Positions 24,301-36,300 of a stretch of DNA of 64,000 nucleotides are shown here, piece by piece. A model generated the notes under the pieces. The model searched no databases. It worked only from the letters and a program-made list of their open reading frames with translations, and was not told the DNA's origin. The stretch comes from Pratylenchus scribneri (lineage: Eukaryota; Nematoda; Chromadorea; Rhabditida; Pratylenchidae). Position 1 is the stretch's first letter. The number at the start of each line of letters is the position of its first letter. Both the position numbers and the translations under genes were made by a program. Location of the stretch: positions 1 through 64,000 of the forward strand of contig JAQSEB010000024.1 of assembly GCA_030063045.1 (NCBI GenBank), written 5' to 3'.

Positions 24301-27300
24301 ATCAATTTTCATACATGAAAATAGAGAAAAAAAAGACTTTTTAGTTGAATTTCCGAAAAAACATTTCCCCCGAATTCGGGGTCCCCGGCCGGGGAGAGGC
24401 TCCACGGGGAGGGATTCGGGGACGGGGAATATTCATTTTCGGGGACGGGGACGGGGGACGGGGGCAAAAAAGCCCGGGGACGGGGGGGGAACGGGGACGG
24501 GGAGGGGACGGGGGCCAACCCTAGGCGAGAGTAACAATTCGCCGGCGGCCTTCCACCTCCAACAACAACATTCCGTCCTCACCATGAATCCGGCCAGTGC
24601 CCAACCATGGTTCGTACTGTATATTTTTTATTGGAGGAAAATTTCATTTAAAATGATATGTTAGAAATTTTTAAGGTTTAAAAAATAAAAATTGTGGTAC
24701 TTATCGGGGTTTTTTACATCCCTTTTTTATTGAGAATGATAAGGGAAAAAGTGAAAGGTCCCCCCTATGGGCGTTGGGATTAGGGTTAGGGTCATTCAGG
24801 GATAGGATGGGGTAAAAATTATCTCACGTAACCCTAAATCCTAAACCCTATCCCTAACACCCATAGGGAAGAGGACCCTTAACTTTACCCTCACTTTCTC
24901 CTTTTTGAGGAAAAAAAGGGATGTGTAAAGTTTAAACCCGATAAGTACCAAACTTGTTATTTGAAAATTAGCAAATTAAATTATGAAAAATTAATCCAAA
25001 TTTTAATTATTTTTATAGTGGCGGAGGAATTTTATTTTATGTAAAAATATTATTTTGGAAAATTTTTGAGCATTTAAATTTTTTATAAAAATTATGAAAA
25101 ATTAATTAATTCTAATTTTAATTATATATATTTATAGAGGATAAATACTTTGAATTTAGAAATTTATATAGCTAATTGAATTATAATATAAAGAGAAAAA
25201 TAGGTGAAATAATTCTAAAAATTATTCTAAATTTAAATTATATATTTTTTTTAATATTTCCATATTAATTTACTAAAATAATTTTTTAAAATTTATTTGA
25301 ATTATTTTGAATGACTGCCTAAAAAATGAATTAAAAATTGTGAAAAATATTTTTAGAATTTAAATTAATTCAAAAATTTTAATTAATAGTAAAGAATTTA
25401 ATTCATTGTCCTAATTAAAAAATATTTCATCTAATTTTCTCCATTTTTTTGCAGTTCCACGGACGCATCAGAGAGCCAAAGCCCAAGTAAGGCGGCAATT
25501 CGCCTAGAGGACGAAGGTGGAATTCAACAAAAAACGGCACAACAACGCGAGGAGGAGCAAAAAAGGGAACAACAAATTCGACAAAAGAGAAGAGAGCCAA
25601 TTGTGTTGGATTGGCGCGCATTGGAGAGGGCAATGTTGCCTCAGAATGGTGGGCAACATTAATTAATTAATTTATTTGGGAATTTTGGAGAAATTTTAAA
25701 TGAAATTGTAAAATAAATTTTTAAAAAAATATAATTTTCAATTTTATTATTTAATTATTTTCATGTCAATTTAAATGTAATTAAAATAAATTTTAGTTGT
25801 AATTATTTTTATGGCAATTTAAAATTAATTTTAAATAAAATGAATTTTATTATTTAAAAATTATTATTGGGTCAATTCAAATTTAAATAAAATCAAAAAT
25901 ATTTTTATCCCTTTCAGCAGATGAACCATCTCCATTGGAACATTTCCTACTGGGCCAATCCCTTTTGACCCGGCTGCAACCATTTTTTGAACTGGCCGAA
26001 AAGGAGGCACGGCAACGGGAAAGAGGCCGATTGAATTTGCCAATCAAAGAGCTACAATGGACACAGGGAGCGATCAGTGTTAAATTTGCAAGGTAGAAAT
26101 AGTTTTATAATATTTTATAAAATTATTTTCGGTACTTAGCAGTTATCTGTCACTGGATTTATTTTTTTGAAATTTTTATTTTCAATTCATAGTTAAAAAA
26201 ACATGATTTTTAGAGTTTTTTTTAATCAATTTGGAGGAGGGGGTTTGGTAACATAGATTGATTTTATGGGCGAAAAAATCGGCACATAGATAATATGAAA
26301 GTGCGTATATTTATTTTTATAATAATTTTATAAAATTATTTTTGCCCAGAATTTAATATTCTCTTGTTAATGATTGGTTTTAATTTACTTATTTTTAGTC
26401 GGAATTTAAACTGAATTCATATAGCCTAATGGATTTATGTTTTGTCTCCCTCCCAATATACAGTAGTTTAAGGTTCGAACCCATTTTGGGAAAATTAATT
26501 GTTTTTGCAAATTAAAAAATTATTTTTAGAAAATAAATAATTAAACATACATATTGTTATAATAGCTTAGTGGATTAGTGGTTTTGTTTCCATTCCCAAT
26601 ATAGTCTAGGGTTCGAACCCTTCGTGGAAATTTTAATTTTTCTAGGTAATTCTTAAAAGTTATTTAATAAATTAATAATTAAACATTAAATATAAATTTT
26701 AATTTTATAGTTATCCAATGCCTTTTGGCTCCCCCATTTCCTTCTCCGCCCACTGTTTATTATAATAATTATATTAATTATTTTCGTCCGAATTTATATT
26801 TATCCGTCCAAGGGGTTAATCCTTTTTTAATCGAAATTAAAAAATGGGACATGTAGCCTAATGGATTAATGTTTTGTTTCCATCAAATATAGTCTAGGGG
26901 TTCAAACCCTTCGTGGAAAATTTAATTTTTCTAGGTAATTCTTAAAAGTTATTTAATAAATTAATAATTAAACATTAAATATAAATATTAATTTTATAGT
27001 TATCCAATGCCTTTTGGCTCCTCTGCCTCCTCCAATGATCAGCAGCAACAATATGCACCACCACCACCACAATTCCATCAATGCCAAATTCATTTTCAAC
27101 TGATTGTTTGCCCAAAGCAATTTCGGCTGATTGCAAAATTGGAATATCATGACAAGGAGGGAGGTACGTTTACATTCTATGTTGATTAAATTTTAGGGAT
27201 TAAATTCGAATTTTTCTTTTATTTTTGATTAAAAAGATTATTGGATTTTTCTTTTTCTTTTGGGAAAAGAATAATAAATTAATTAATTAAGTGAATACCA

Positions 27301-30300
27301 TGACAAGGAGGGAGGTACATTCTATATTATATTGATTAAATTTTAGGGATTTTTTATCCCTTTGGTTTTAAAGAACCCCATTCCCCAAATAAAGTTGAAG
27401 CATAAAATTTATTTAGCGATTAAAAGCAGCAATTAAATAATATTAAGGGGGGAATGGGGAAGGGACAAGCCTAGACCCTTCGGTCCCGGCCGAAGCCGTA
27501 ACCGTCGGGGCAGTAAAAAGCTGGGACTAAAACTAGGACATAAGAATGAATGAATGCCATCCAAGTCTGGCCGGGAATGGCCGTTCCCGACTTGGGAGGC
27601 GGGGCCAAAATATTGAAATGGGGAATTGAAAGGGGGAGTCGGCCAAGGAAAATGGCCTGGGACAATCCAAAAGGGAATGGAGAAAAATCGAGGGTTTGAT
27701 CCATAACACTCCTCTTCTTTTGGCAAATGAGCGCCCTCGCTCATATTCCAATGGCTGGGTCGGGTAAATTGATCGTGGTGCGCAAAAGAATGATGGCGTG
27801 TGGGTGATTCATCCTTCTGGCGTCATGTGAAGTTTTCGAGCGTGTTTTGATCGGAGAAAAATGAATAGTGAATTTGTCGGAGAATGGCTTGAAAATTGGC
27901 GACTAAAAGCGAAAGCGTTTTTCATTGGGTCCCTATTGATTTCCTTTCTCGAACTTTTCCTTCTTTGCATTTTTGATGTTAATTCCCTCATCATCAAGTT
28001 CACTATCTTCATCTTCCTTGGTAAAATTGGTGTTATGCATCTTTTCATCAGCTTTTCGTTTAATTGCCTTTCTCTCTCCTTCACTTGAATTCATTTCCTG
28101 GCTTTTGTTCGTCTCGAATTTGAGATGTTTCTTCACAACAAAATTTTGGTTCAATCGGTTTTGAATATCATCTTTCCCTGTTAGATTTCCGTCACTAAAC
28201 ATTCGGTGCTTTCCGTTCATTCTCTCATTTATTTTTTGAAAATTGTCCAATGTTATTCCTCGATTGATGCTCATTGAATCACCTTTCTCATTGTCTCTTT
28301 CCTCCAATCTTTCTTTCAGTTCATTTTCCCAATTATTTCGCATTTCTTTCAATGAGATATTGCTCAAAATCGATATCACTTCCATATCAGAATCACTTTT
28401 CGCATCATCCGATTCCTCATCTGTGTTTGATTTGAATTGCCTTTCACTTTGATCATTATCATCGGTATTGGTATTCTCCGTCATCAAATTTTCGCCATCG
28501 TTCGATGCTTCCTTCCCACATTCATCGACATCATCAACCAAAATCATGGGGAAAGTAATGCCTCCAATTCGAAATTTCTTCTCCTTGAAATTGAGTCCTA
28601 TTTCTTCACATTCCCATTCTTCATCGATTTTCTTCATCAGATCACTACCAAAAATACAGTTATTTGAGCAACTTTCGTCATTGTAATTAAATATTGAGAA
28701 TTTGATTTTGAAATGACCAATTTCAATCTCAGCAAAAGCTGTTCCCTTGAATTTCATCAATGTGCAATTCGCTGTTAGGGCATTTGGGCAATCTAATTTG
28801 TTGATTTCCGATCCAAATCTTTCGGCAATTCCTCCTCCAACAAAAGTCAAATCGCTTCTAGTGTCAATCAATGGTCTTTCCCTCTGTCCGCTTATGCCGC
28901 AAACTTCGGGTAAATGCGACAATATTGTTTCATGATCCAGATGTTCCTCTATTGGAGCCGAGGGTAGAATGTTTCTTCTCCTCATCGCAATTTCCTCCGA
29001 TTGGAGTTGAGTCAATGTCAAATCTCTTCGCTTTTTCAATCTTCCAAATATTCGGATAAGAAAATTCAATACAAATTCCTCAAATTTCATTCTGATGCTA
29101 ATTTCTTTCCGATAAATAATGCAAAGAATAATGATCGCGAAGACGATAAAAGCAATGATCATCCATTTGGAGAATCTCATCAAATCCTTTTCATCCTTTT
29201 CTTCCACCCTTCGACACTTTATTTCAATCCATCGAAATTCACGTTTGTTGACCATCACTAATGCCCAAATCTTTCCAGAAAGTTTTGTCATGGTTGAATT
29301 GTCGATCATTTTCCACAAAATTCCATTTCTACTGAATAGCCTAGCAATCATTGAGCGATATCGGTGTTTTTGAAAACTTTTCGGCAATCGAATCGGGATA
29401 ACGAGAAGCACTTCTTGAGACTTTGGTCTCTTACTTTCCAACAAATCACAAACATTCAATTTTAGAAAAATGACATCATGATTTTCCTCAGTTTTTGTTT
29501 GATCCATCAAATCTTGTCCATTCATCATCGGAAAAAACATCATCCCAAGAATTGCAACTAGGCAAAAATATGGGAAGCCAACCCCATTGACATGATTTTT
29601 TTGATTGGTCGGTGGCTGCCATCTAGATTTTTTAATTGGAATCAAGTTGGGATTTTGATAATTCCGATTGTTTCGATTCCATTGCCGATTTGGCTTATTT
29701 TGTTCAAAGCTTCGACCAGAATTTTGTCTGAAATTGGAATTTGGATTCATTCCTCCTCTTCCTCGTTGATTTCCTCGTCCATGGAATATGTAATTCCTGT
29801 TTTGCCATTGGCGGCCTCCTTGCCCATTTGGCTGAACTTCTCGACAATTTTTTCCCATCGGATTTGGCCGATCGAAATTTCCCTTATTATGATAGAAATC
29901 ATTTCGAATTTTCGTATTCTCCTTTTTTCTCTCATTCGCAGCTGTCTCCTGTATTTCTTTTTTCGACGATTCATACTTTTGATGCGCAGCAATATCTCGC
30001 TTCAATCGACTTGCCTCCAATTCCAATTCTCTCATTCGCTTTTGGAGGTCCTCCATTTGGGCCAATACAGAATGTTGAGTCTTTCTCATCCCTCTATGCT
30101 CTTCCTTCCTCCTCTCCATCTTCAATTGTGTAATTTCCTCAGCAAATTAAATTCAATCTTTCCAAATTCAGCCCTTACTTTTCACGTTGAATTTCTTCAA
30201 ATCGGAAAATGATCAATGTAAAATTCAGTAAAAATTTGTTTGGCCAAGTTCAAATTTTTACAGAATTTTGCTCTGGTCGAATATTTTTGGGAATCGTAAA

Positions 30301-33300
30301 AATTTTGATGCTGCCGTTTCTTCGGGAATGGGACCTTTTCACATCTTTCCTTTTTCTTAAAAGCTCTTTTCCACCGTACATTTTTCTTTGACATTTTGGC
30401 TGTTCCAATCCGTCATTGTCCAAAATTTTCGTCCATTTAAAGTTATTTTAGTTTTAGCCTTCCCTAATCCGGATCCGGCAAAATTGTGCAATTCATCATT
30501 TTTATTTTGAAGCGCTTTTATATTCTTTTGGGGCCATAAAGAAAATGTGAGGGCTTGGTTACCGAAAAAAAATTTTTTTTTGCAATTTATCATCATTCAT
30601 CACCCGTCCTGGTGAGGAGCTCACTCAGTCAAGACGGTTGGCAACCATCCTACCCACGACCAAATAATGTACTTTGTATTGCACGAAATTATCAACAATT
30701 TTTTATTGGGAGGCCTTGACTATCAAACTTGATTGGACTTTCGGGAATTAGGGTGATCAATCCTTTTCCCGTTTTTGGACAAACTTTCACTCTATCAGAT
30801 TCATTCATTAATTTTCATTTTTCAATTGAAATTTTCCATCTCTTTTGGGTCGAGTCAATCCTTTCATTCACATCCTCTCAATCGCTGACTAATCTTCCTT
30901 TTATCCAAAACTTCATCTTTTGGATATCAAAAGATATCAATATTTTTGTTCTTCCCTTTGACTTCCTTCTACAAAATTTTGTCCTTCACTTTTAACTTCC
31001 TTCAGATTATTTCTCTAATTATCCGGTTCTCAACTCAACCTTCCATCCAACTTTTCAACTCCATAATATCCAATCATTTCTTTTTATATCCCTTTTCCTT
31101 TGTTCAATTTATTTTTATGATTCGGTCCCTCCGTTCTTTTCACTTTCACTTCAATCGCTTCAATTTTTGCTTTTCCCCTCACTCCCATTCGTCATCTCCA
31201 TTTTTGTCCTTGGCCAAACTTTTTCATTTTGCAAAATTCTTCCTTCCTTCTCAATTCCGGCGGGCATTTTGTTTTTGGTCCCGCACCGCACCCGCAATCC
31301 ATCACAAAAATTTTGGCAAAAAATGGACAATTCTTTTTAATCCCCCGGGGCAATGAGCTGGCACCGACCTTCCTCAGACATCATCCATCAACCTTCACCT
31401 TCTATTTGTTCCTCTAACACCCTGGGGCACTGCTTCAAAGCGGCTACTTCCTTGTCACTTCAATTGTTTGCCAGCCTGGGGTCTGTTTGGAAAAGCCCCT
31501 GGTGTGCATGGGCCAAGGTTCTTCCGGCAGGGCCGGGGATGTTGGGGAAATAGAGGAGATGGCATACGGTAGCATGGAAATTGGGTATGATGGGAATGGG
31601 AACAGAACAAAAATGATGGGATGGAACTGGTCCCCATCCCAAATTTCTCAATCTCATTTTCCTTCTCAATCACTTTTTCTGATTTTATTCCATTAATTTA
31701 CTTTAAATTTGGTCTTTTCCCCTCATCCAATCTCATTTTTCTTCAATTTTTCCATTCCATCATAGTTTTAGCCATTTTTCATTGAATTTGGCTTTTTCCC
31801 TGTCCATCTCATTCCATTCTTCACTTCGCCAATCTTCATGACATTTCCAATCATCGCATTGAATTGGGGAAAGAGTCATCATCATCAAATTTTTCTTTCG
31901 AAAATTTGGAACTTATTTATGGAACCTCATTAATCAAATCATTATCACCATCATTCACTTTGGATTTGGATAATTCAATGGAAAATGGGTAAAAAAAATG
32001 TGCACAAAACTGGGACTGGGAGGTGAAAATTGAAAAAGGAGGGATGCCATAATTGGTAATTTTCCTAAGAGGCATTTTTCGGTCATCCCTTCTTTTGCCA
32101 ATTTTAGAAGGAGAAAAATTTGGGAAAAAGGTTGCCGGGAGGGTCATCCATTTTCGCTCAAAAATTTAGGAAATGTTGTGTTGAACATTGATGAAACAGC
32201 AGTGGGGCATTTTTATTCATCTTCTTCATCGCCATCTTTGTTATCACCATCACATTTTTTGTCATCACTATTTTCATCATATTTGATTCATCAATGTTCG
32301 GCAACATCTGCCAAATTTTTGGGAAAAAGGAAAATATTTTTCGCTCGCTGAATAACTCGATGAAGTTCTTCAATCCTCACAATCAATTCTCATTCATTTT
32401 CCTCACTTGTGATCTTCGCAATTATTCCTCACTCATCGCTCCTCACTCGGACGATCCTCACTCGGACGATCCTCACTCGGACGATCTTCATTCGTTGATC
32501 CTCACCTCACACTTTGATCCTCACTCCACTCTTTGATCCTCACTCGGGGCACCATTTTATCCCTTTGGTTTTAAAGAACCCCATTCCCCAAATAAAGTTG
32601 AAGCATAAAATTTATTTAGCGATTAAAAGCAGCAATTAAATAATATTAAGGGGGGAATGGGGAAGGGACAAGCCTAGACCCTTCGGTCCCGGCCGAAGCC
32701 GTAACCGTCGGGGCAGTAAAAAGCTGGGACTAAAACTAGGACATAAGAATGAATGAATGCCATCCAAGTCTGGCCGGGAATGGCCGTTCCCGACTTGGGA
32801 GGCGGGGCCAAAATATTGAAATGGGGAATTGAAAGGGGGAGTCGGCCAAGGAAAATGGCCTGGGACAATCCAAAAGGGAATGGAGAAAAATCGAGGGTTT
32901 GATCCATAACAGGATTAAATTTCGATTTCTTTAATTTATTTTTTTGATTTTAAAAAATTAGATTTTTTTTCTTCTAGGAAAGGAATAATAAAATTAATTA
33001 ATTAAATAGGCAGAATAATTAACCCAAAAAATGCATGAATTTACCTAAAATCTTTCGGTCGAAAAATAATCCTTTAATTTAAGGCCATATAATTCGGCCA
33101 AAATTCAGATTTTAATAGCCCTCCTAAACCCATCCTAGGCCCTAAAACTAACTCTTAGTTCTAATATCTAATTATGGGCTAGTTATATGGCCTCAAAAAT
33201 ATTTTTCTATACGGAGACTATGGGTAAAAATTCAGTCATTTTGGGTAAATTTATTATTTCAATAATTAATATTATTATATTTTTCATATTTTTTTTAAAA

Positions 33301-36300
33301 TTTATTTAAATAATATACTAATTAAATTAATAATTTATTAATTTTAGGCTCACTGAATTGCCCAGCCGAATCGGATGTGCGCACATTTGAGCGTTTCTTC
33401 AGTGAGGAAGTGGTCCGAATGAACAATGAAATGGCCGTATTCGCGTTCATCACACTCAGCCGACTCAGTTCCCCACAAATTTATGCCTCATTGGCCCAAT
33501 TGATGCACGCACAAATGGTACAGTTTCGGTTTTATTCGGCAAATATATGAAAAAAAATTGATGGGAAATTTTGAATTTTTACGTAAAAATTAGAGGTCCG
33601 ATTTAATTAAAATTATTTTGGAAATAAAAATGATTAAATTTATGATATGTATAAAAATTGATGGGAAATTTTGAATCTTTTTTTAATAAATTAGAGCTAA
33701 AACTTTAATTAAAATTATTTTAGAAAAGCAAAAATGCATTAAATTTTCTGAATAATTAAAAATATAAATATTTAATATTAATTAATTTTTATATATAAAT
33801 TAAAGCTGAAACTTTTAATTAAAATTATCTTGGAAAAATGGAATTTCTCAAATTTTTGAACAATTAAAAATATTAAAAATTTGTAATATTAATTTATTTT
33901 TTTACATAAATTAGGACTTAAATTTTAATATAATTATTTTAGAAATGAAAATTCATTAAATTTTCTCAAATAATTTAAAAATATAAAATATTTAAAAATT
34001 TTTATTCCATAGAAAAATAACAATCCAATTTACACACTTTTTTAGTCAAAATATTTAATTGTATTTTTAATAAGAAATTTATTTATAAATCTTCTTTTGG
34101 TATCTGACTAATTTTAAAAATAGATAATAAAATCACTAAAAAATTCATCTAATTTTTTTCCAGGAGCCCCCATCACTTTATGCATGGCGAATTGAATTTG
34201 AATTGTTGCATTTGACGGAGGCACAACAATCACCGCCTCAGGCAGCGGGCAAAGGAGGGCAACAGCCGCAGAAAAATGTTCAAATTAGCATTCAGGTAAT
34301 ATTCATAATAGGACAGAGTCGGTTTAACAATGGTGTGGGTTTAAAACCCGGTTTTAGGTTTCTTAAAATTGTCGCTTTTTTAGTTTTTAAAAAATGTCTG
34401 TTTTATAGTTTTTAAATTTCGGTTTTCCGGTTTTTAAAATTTTGCTTTTTCAGTTTTTTAAAAATATGTCATCAATTTTTAAAAATTTTGGTTTTTCGAT
34501 TTTTAAAAATTTCGTTTTTTTCGGTTTTTAAAATTTCGGTTTTACGATTTTTAAAAATTTCGGTTTTTAAAAATGTCCATTTTCTGTTTTTAAAAATTTT
34601 AAAATTGTCGGTTTTTGGTTTTTAAAAATATTCATTTTTCATTTTTTTAAATTTTATTTTTTTGTTTTATAAACATGACGTTTTTTCGATTTTAAAAAAT
34701 ATTCATTTTCAATTTCTCCTATTTTCGATTTTGAAGAGCAAAAATCCTCAAATTTCGGTAAATTCATCGATTTTTGAAACCGAATCGGTCCTACTCAAAT
34801 CCATCCCAATATAAAATTGAATAAATTCCCATCACCCCGTTTAAAGTTGACCGACCAATATAAACAATTTTTGTTGATCATTTATTTGCGTCCAAACAAT
34901 CAAAAAATTGGCGGCAATCCAATTGGGCCAGTTGGCAAAGGACAACAAATTGCATCGGCGACAGAAAGACGGCGAGTCATATTGCGCTACGTGGTCCAGA
35001 GGTGAGTAATTGGGAAAGGGAGGATATTTGGAAAATTGGAGGAAATTAAAATGGGAAAATATTTATAAAATGTCGAAAAAATATTTTATTCAATGGTTTT
35101 TCTAGGCCCCAGAATTTTTATACCTAAATCGGTTTAACCTATTTATAATTAATTCATAAACCAAATTAGGTTTAACCAATTTTAATATAGTTTTAAACTA
35201 ATATGGGTTTAATCAATTTCTAACTTATTTTCAACCAAAAACAAAAATCTGTTTAACCAATTCTAATTTTTTGAACCAAAAACCAAAAGCGGTTTAAACC
35301 GTTCAGTTCTGAACCAAAACCAAAATTGGTTTAAACCGTTTAATACCCTTTAATATTGATAGAATCATGGCAAATTATTTACCAATTGATACATCAAGAT
35401 GAGCTCTATTAGATGGTATATGGTTTGTAAAGTAGTACAAACCATTAAACCATTATAATTATTTTGGGATTATATATAATTTTTTTCTACATTTTCTGCA
35501 TTTTTCGATTAATTTTATAAATTTAAAAGTTAAAATTTTTATTAAAATTCATTTTTAATTCAGTAATGAGCTGAACTATTATCCTCATCCAAACCAGCAG
35601 CTGTCTGAAATGGACCATCGAATTGCCGGCATTATCAAAGTAAGTGAAATTGAAGAGAATATTTTTCAATGGAAGTCTATTAATTTACACAAAAAATGGC
35701 TGCTTTCTATTATATTTTTGAGGCCATATAACTTGGCCAAAACATGCGGTTTTTTCTTGCATCTAATTTTGGTAAAAATTTTTTTTTGGCCATAAATTGG
35801 GCAAATTTCAAAAAGTATAATATAGCATTCGATAGCCCATAAAAAAAGCTATTAAATTCATTTTAGATCACTTAAATTGGCCCATTGGCCACTGATGAGT
35901 TATGGCCAAAAAACTCATTTCCATAAAAATGTGGCCATAACTCAACAAATTTATGGGCTAGCCCCTGGCTCTACCCTATTCCCTAGTACCCATGCCGGCC
36001 CTACCATGGCCCTAACCCTAGCCCTAACCCTAAAAAAGTTTTCCAGGGAAAAACAAAAATAGTCAAATTTGGTGCAAAAATGTTCCGAATTAGATGCAAG
36101 AAAACTTTTTCTCTTGGCCAAGACTTCTTTAAGAATCCCTAACCCTTAGCCTCTAATTCTATGCCTGCCCTGAACCTAACCCTGAGCCCTAATAACTAGT
36201 TATGGCCAAGTTATATGATGGCCTCAAAAATATAATATTTTTCGACGCGAAAGAATTTTTTGTAAATTCAATCATTTTTTGTAAATTAAATTTATTCCTT

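Larger units (their letters stand above)
27352..32911 (-). mobile_element. LTR retrotransposon, 5.56 kb, recent, non-autonomous
   Basis: Two LTRs that appear identical (357 bp each, 27,352-27,708 and 32,555-32,911) are flanked by the 5-bp target duplication GGATT (27,347-27,351 and 32,912-32,916). Reading on the minus strand, the LTR starts TGTTATGG and ends GGGATAAAA. A primer-binding site beginning TGGTGCCCCGAG (32,554 downward) and a polypurine tract AAAAGAAGAGGAG (27,721-27,709) are in the correct places. The inside has one long ORF with Gag-like and protease-like parts and no visible reverse transcriptase, RNase H or integrase. The superfamily (BEL/Pao or Gypsy) is not settled. It lies antisense in a MED14 intron. 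Confidence 0.92.

Noticed and set aside
27471..27704. 77-codon ORF present twice (also at 32,674-32,907)
   Set aside because: It lies wholly in both LTRs; identity reflects the recent duplication of LTRs, not selection.
28243..30212. Several plus-strand ORFs of 60-206 codons
   Set aside because: They are shadows opposite the long retroelement frame on the minus strand and have no codon or family signal.
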